64,000 nucleotides of DNA, from NCBI RefSeq assembly GCF_900116145.1, contig NZ_FPAB01000005.1, forward strand, positions 310,001 to 374,000, given 5' to 3'. The notes under the pieces were generated by a model. It was not told the origin of the DNA, did no database searches, and was given only the letters and a program-made list of their open reading frames with translations. This document shows positions 61,338-64,000 of the stretch, piece by piece (positions within the stretch are counted from its first letter, which is position 1; each line of letters begins with the position of its first letter). This stretch comes from Streptomyces harbinensis (lineage in GTDB: Bacteria > Actinomycetota > Actinomycetes > Streptomycetales > Streptomycetaceae). The position numbers and the translations under genes were made by a program.

Positions 61338-61754
61338 ATGAACCTCACGATCTCCCAGTGCTTCATCGCCGTCGACGACCACGACCGGGCCATCGCCTTC
61401 TACCGGGACGCGCTCGGCCTCGAAGTGCGCAACGACGTCGGCTTCGAGGGCATGCGCTGGGTGACGGTCGGGCCGCCCGGCCAGCCGGAGGTGAGCATCG
61501 TCCTGGAGCCGCCGCTCGCCGACCCCAACGCCTCCCCCGAGGACCGCAGGCTCATGGCGGAACTCATGGCCAAGGGCCTGCTGCGCGGCGTGATCTTCCG
61601 GACGGACGACTGCGACGCGACCTTCGAGCGGATCAGCGCGGCGGGCGGCGAGGTGCTCCAGGAGCCGATGGACCAGCCCTACGGGGTACGCGACTGCGCC
61701 TTCCGCGACCCGGCCGGCAATCTGCTGCGCTTCAACCAGCCGCTGCCGCACTGA
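61338..61754 (+). CDS. VOC-superfamily protein
   Basis: 138 residues. ISQCFIAVDDHDRAIAFYRDALGLEVRNDV and GVIFRTDDCDATFERISAAGGEVLQEPMDQPYGVRDCAFRDPAGNLLRF are the two VOC repeats, with D-P-x-G-N. The ATG at 61338 is favoured over the GTG at 61329 because a -10-like TAGCGT (61325-61330) ends 7 bases before it. It directly follows the AraC-type regulator gene. Role probably drug or electrophile binding. Confidence 0.85.
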   Translation: MNLTISQCFIAVDDHDRAIAFYRDALGLEVRNDVGFEGMRWVTVGPPGQPEVSIVLEPPLADPNASPEDRRLMAELMAKGLLRGVIFRTDDCDATFERISAAGGEVLQEPMDQPYGVRDCAFRDPAGNLLRFNQPLPH

Positions 61755-61916
61755 CCGCGGGCCGCTGACCGCTTCCGCACTGACCGCCGCCGCGCTGACC
61801 GCGATCGGCGGGTACCGCCACCGGAACGGGTGACTTCGCGGCCCGATCCTCATCGGCGGCCGGTGGCCGGGGTACGTCTGCACACGCCCCGCCCCGTCCG
61901 CCGGAAGGATCCCCCC

Positions 61917-63128
61917 ATGCGCGTCCTGTGCACCGCCATGGCCTCGCCCTCGCACGGCCGGGCCCTGCTGCCCCTGGCCCGGGCGCTCGCCGGTGCCGGG
62001 CACGAGGTCACGGTCCTCACCACCGAGGCCGTCGCACCGGTCTTCGCCGCCGACCGGATCACCGTCCTCCCGCTGCTGCCGCCCGCGCCCCCGCCGCCCG
62101 ACGGCTCCCCGTTCGATCCGGCGCAGGACATGTCCTCGCCCGACCACCCGCTCACGGCGCTGCTGGCCGGCCCGTACGCCCGCTCGATCCTCACCATCCT
62201 GCGCGAGGCCGCCCGCCGGCTCCGGCCCGACGCCCTGGTACGGGACGGCATGGACTTCGCCGCCGTCGTCCTCGCCGAGGAACGCGGCATCCCGCACCTG
62301 CCGCTGCCCAGCGGCTTCCTCAACCTGGTGGAGCCCGCCCCGCTGCTGCCCGCGCTCAACGCCCTGCGCGCCGAGGCCGGTCTGCCGGAGCGCACGGACC
62401 CGGAGAGCCTGTACCCGCACGGCCGGTTCGACTTCATGCCCAGCGCCTACAGCTTCGCCCGCCACCGCGGACCCGTCCTCGCCTACCGGCAGACCACCGC
62501 CGTCGAACCCGGCGGCGCCCTGCCCCCGTGGGCCGCCCGGCTCCCCGGCGACCGGCCGCTGGTCCTCGCCGCGCTCGGCACCGTCCTGCCCACCTTCGGC
62601 GACGCCGGCCGCAATGTGCCGCTGCCCCCCGAGGCCACCGACCCCGCGAGGACCCTGCGCACCCTGGTCGCCGGACTCTCCCGGCTGGAGGTCACCGCCG
62701 TGGTGGCCACCGGCGGCATCCCGCTGACCGGCGTCACCCCGGGGCCGTACCTCCACCTCACCGACCGGATCCCGCAGCCCCTGCTGCTGGAGTGCGCCGA
62801 CCTGTTCGTCACCCACGGCGGTTACAACAGCATCCGCGAAGCGGTGCGCACCGCCACCCCGATGGCCGTCGTCCCCAACTTCGGCGACCAGCCCCACAAC
62901 GCCCGCCGCGTCGCCGCCCTGGGTCTGGGCCGCGACCTGGGCCCCGACCCGGACGCCGATGCCGTCGCCGCCGCCTGCCACGGCCTGCTCGCGGACCCGG
63001 CCCTCACCGCCCGGCTGCGCGCCGCCCGGCTCGCGATGCTCACCCTCCCCGAGGTCGGCCGCGCCGCCGCCGACCTCACCGACCTGGTTTCCGGCGGCCG
63101 GCTGGTCACCCCACGGGTGCCCGCCTGA
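61917..63128 (+). CDS. MGT-type (GT1) glycosyltransferase
   Basis: 403 residues. GT-B fold with an acceptor domain starting RVLCTAMASPSHGRALLPLARALAGAGHEVTVLT and a sugar-nucleotide domain containing DRIPQPLLLECADLFVTHGGYNSIREAVRTATPMAVVPNFGDQPHNARRVAALGLG, the DQP/HGG-NS signature of macrolide glycosyltransferase-like enzymes. Members add a sugar to macrolides or other aglycones, often inactivating antibiotics. GGAAGGA lies 7 bases before the ATG. Nearby VOC, UvrA2 and MFS genes favour a detoxification role, but the acceptor is unknown. Confidence 0.87.
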   Translation: MRVLCTAMASPSHGRALLPLARALAGAGHEVTVLTTEAVAPVFAADRITVLPLLPPAPPPPDGSPFDPAQDMSSPDHPLTALLAGPYARSILTILREAARRLRPDALVRDGMDFAAVVLAEERGIPHLPLPSGFLNLVEPAPLLPALNALRAEAGLPERTDPESLYPHGRFDFMPSAYSFARHRGPVLAYRQTTAVEPGGALPPWAARLPGDRPLVLAALGTVLPTFGDAGRNVPLPPEATDPARTLRTLVAGLSRLEVTAVVATGGIPLTGVTPGPYLHLTDRIPQPLLLECADLFVTHGGYNSIREAVRTATPMAVVPNFGDQPHNARRVAALGLGRDLGPDPDADAVAAACHGLLADPALTARLRAARLAMLTLPEVGRAAADLTDLVSGGRLVTPRVPA

Positions 63129-63145
63129 CCCCGGCCCGGCCGGGG
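63129..63145. terminator. 17-bp palindrome after the glycosyltransferase gene
   Basis: CCCCGGCC-C-GGCCGGGG starts immediately after the stop codon, and more C/G-rich complementarity follows. Likely terminator. Confidence 0.45.
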
Positions 63146-63278
63146 ACCCGGCCCCCGCCACCGGCGGTGCGGCGACCGCTCGCGGGCCGGCCCGCCCGAA
63201 CCCCGCCCCGATGCCGCCGGAGGTCCTAAGCCGGATCGGGTATGGGCCGCACACCGGTGGTTCCTTACCGTGTGACGT

Positions 63279-64000
63279 ATGACCGAGCCCGCACCGCCGA
63301 CGCCGTCGTCGGCCCCGACCGCCCCCGCCGTCCCGGCCGTTCCCGCCGCCTCCGCGCCCCCCGCCGCCCCGCCCGCCGCACCACCGGGCGGGGGAGTGCT
63401 CAGCGGACCGTACCGGGCGCTCACCCTCGGCTGCGTGAGCACCATCCTGCTCATCGCCTTCGAGGCCATGGCCATCGGCACCGCCATGCCGGCCGCCGCC
63501 GACGCGCTGGACGGCGTCGCGCTGTACGCCTTCGCCTTCTCCGCCTACTTCACCACCTCGCTCCTCGGCATGGTCCTCGCCGGCCAGTGGTGCGACCGCG
63601 GCGGACCGGTCGGCCCGGTCGTCACCGGGATCGGCGTCTTCTCCGCCGGACTGCTGCTGTCCGGCGCCGCCCAGAACATGCTCACCTTCGTCGCCGGCCG
63701 CGCCGCCCAGGGCGCCGGCGGCGGGCTCGTGATCGTCGCGCTGTACGTCGTGGTCCGGCGCGTCTACCCCGAGCGGCTGCGCCCGGCCGCGCTCGCCGCC
63801 TTCTCCGCCGCCTGGGTGGTGCCCTCGCTCCTCGGCCCGGTCATCGCCGGAGTGGTCACCGAACACTTCGGCTGGCGCTGGGTGTTCCTCGGCATCACCG
63901 TGCTCGTCGTGCTGCCGCTGGCCATCATGCTGCCGCCGCTGCGCCGCAGCGCCTCGGGACCGCCCGCCGAGGGCGCGAAGAAGTTCGACGCCCGCATGCT
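63279..64000 (+). CDS. MFS drug-type transporter (N-terminal part, cut by the window end)
   Basis: The frame is open from the ATG at 63279 to the window edge (240 codons seen). A Pro/Ala-rich N-terminus (PTAPAVPAVPAASAPPAAPP) precedes the first helix TLGCVSTILLIAFEAMAIGTAMPAAADAL. Motif A-like GQWCDRGGPVGP, AGRAAQGAGGG and a motif C-like SLLGPVIAGVVTEHFGWRWVF follow. It belongs to the EmrB/QacA-like branch. A TACCGT element ends 7 bases before the ATG, so it is probably leaderless. Confidence 0.85.
   Translation, partial: MTEPAPPTPSSAPTAPAVPAVPAASAPPAAPPAAPPGGGVLSGPYRALTLGCVSTILLIAFEAMAIGTAMPAAADALDGVALYAFAFSAYFTTSLLGMVLAGQWCDRGGPVGPVVTGIGVFSAGLLLSGAAQNMLTFVAGRAAQGAGGGLVIVALYVVVRRVYPERLRPAALAAFSAAWVVPSLLGPVIAGVVTEHFGWRWVFLGITVLVVLPLAIMLPPLRRSASGPPAEGAKKFDARM

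Noticed and set aside
61179..63866. 895-codon minus-strand frame opposite the VOC and glycosyltransferase genes
   Set aside because: Composition is Gly/Glu/Ala repeats without any motif; the plus strand carries VOC, GT1 and MFS signatures.

Overview
The window is a high-GC actinomycete chromosome segment, almost certainly from Streptomyces or a close relative. The grounds are very strong G/C bias at third codon positions, GTG and TTG starts, many genes that look leaderless, and typical streptomycete families (NnaR, CGNR/ABATE regulators, TipA-type MerR, HU, DUF3039, DUF6624). From memory, the order narK-nnaR ... helD-malic enzyme-hupA-murA-yqgE-DUF3039-hexosaminidase matches the S. coelicolor SCO2959 to SCO294x neighbourhood. 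If so, the stretch between nnaR (ends 16714) and helD (starts 39715) is an accessory insertion of about 23 kb.

Layout. 0-12.5 kb: a truncated histidine-kinase-like ATPase end, small methyltransferases, a TetR-controlled SDR-SDR-SnoaL operon, a VOC-TipA-like pair behind a MerR-type 19-bp-spacer promoter, a Ser/Thr kinase fused to an amino-acid-binding domain, GNAT and CGNR genes and a secreted protein. 12.6-16.7 kb: a Tat-exported peptidoglycan amidase, then narK and nnaR, with a GlnR-like box in between. 16.9-25.9 kb: two drug-type MFS exporters, a DUF6624 gene, a frameshifted His/Cys caspase-like gene, GNAT, SnoaL, TetR, an azoreductase and LysR.

25.9-39.7 kb is the most unusual part. A leaderless 39-codon ORF with seven cysteines is followed by a hairpin and then a tightly overlapping six-gene operon: a glutamine-dependent asparagine-synthetase-like amidotransferase, a complete Dpp/Opp-type ABC importer and an LLM flavin monooxygenase. 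A second block follows: a protein resembling ATC hydrolases, a class II DAHP synthase, a LuxE-like adenylating enzyme and a LuxC-like reductase, then an internally deleted PHP protein. I read this as a possible natural-product or sulfur/peptide-scavenging system whose expression may respond to cysteine; the product is unknown.

39.7-48.6 kb is conserved housekeeping: HelD-like ATPase, malic enzyme, HU, MurA, YqgE, DUF3039 and a GH20 hexosaminidase. 48.7-57.3 kb encodes a three-subunit xanthine-dehydrogenase-family enzyme. Its iron-sulfur subunit carries a roughly 1600-residue repetitive Gly/Pro/Ala-rich extension, and its molybdopterin subunit has Ala where the catalytic Glu normally lies. 57.4-64 kb is rich in resistance-type genes: GNAT, class II UvrA with a VOC partner, an AraC regulator, a second VOC, an MGT-type glycosyltransferase, and an MFS exporter cut by the window end.
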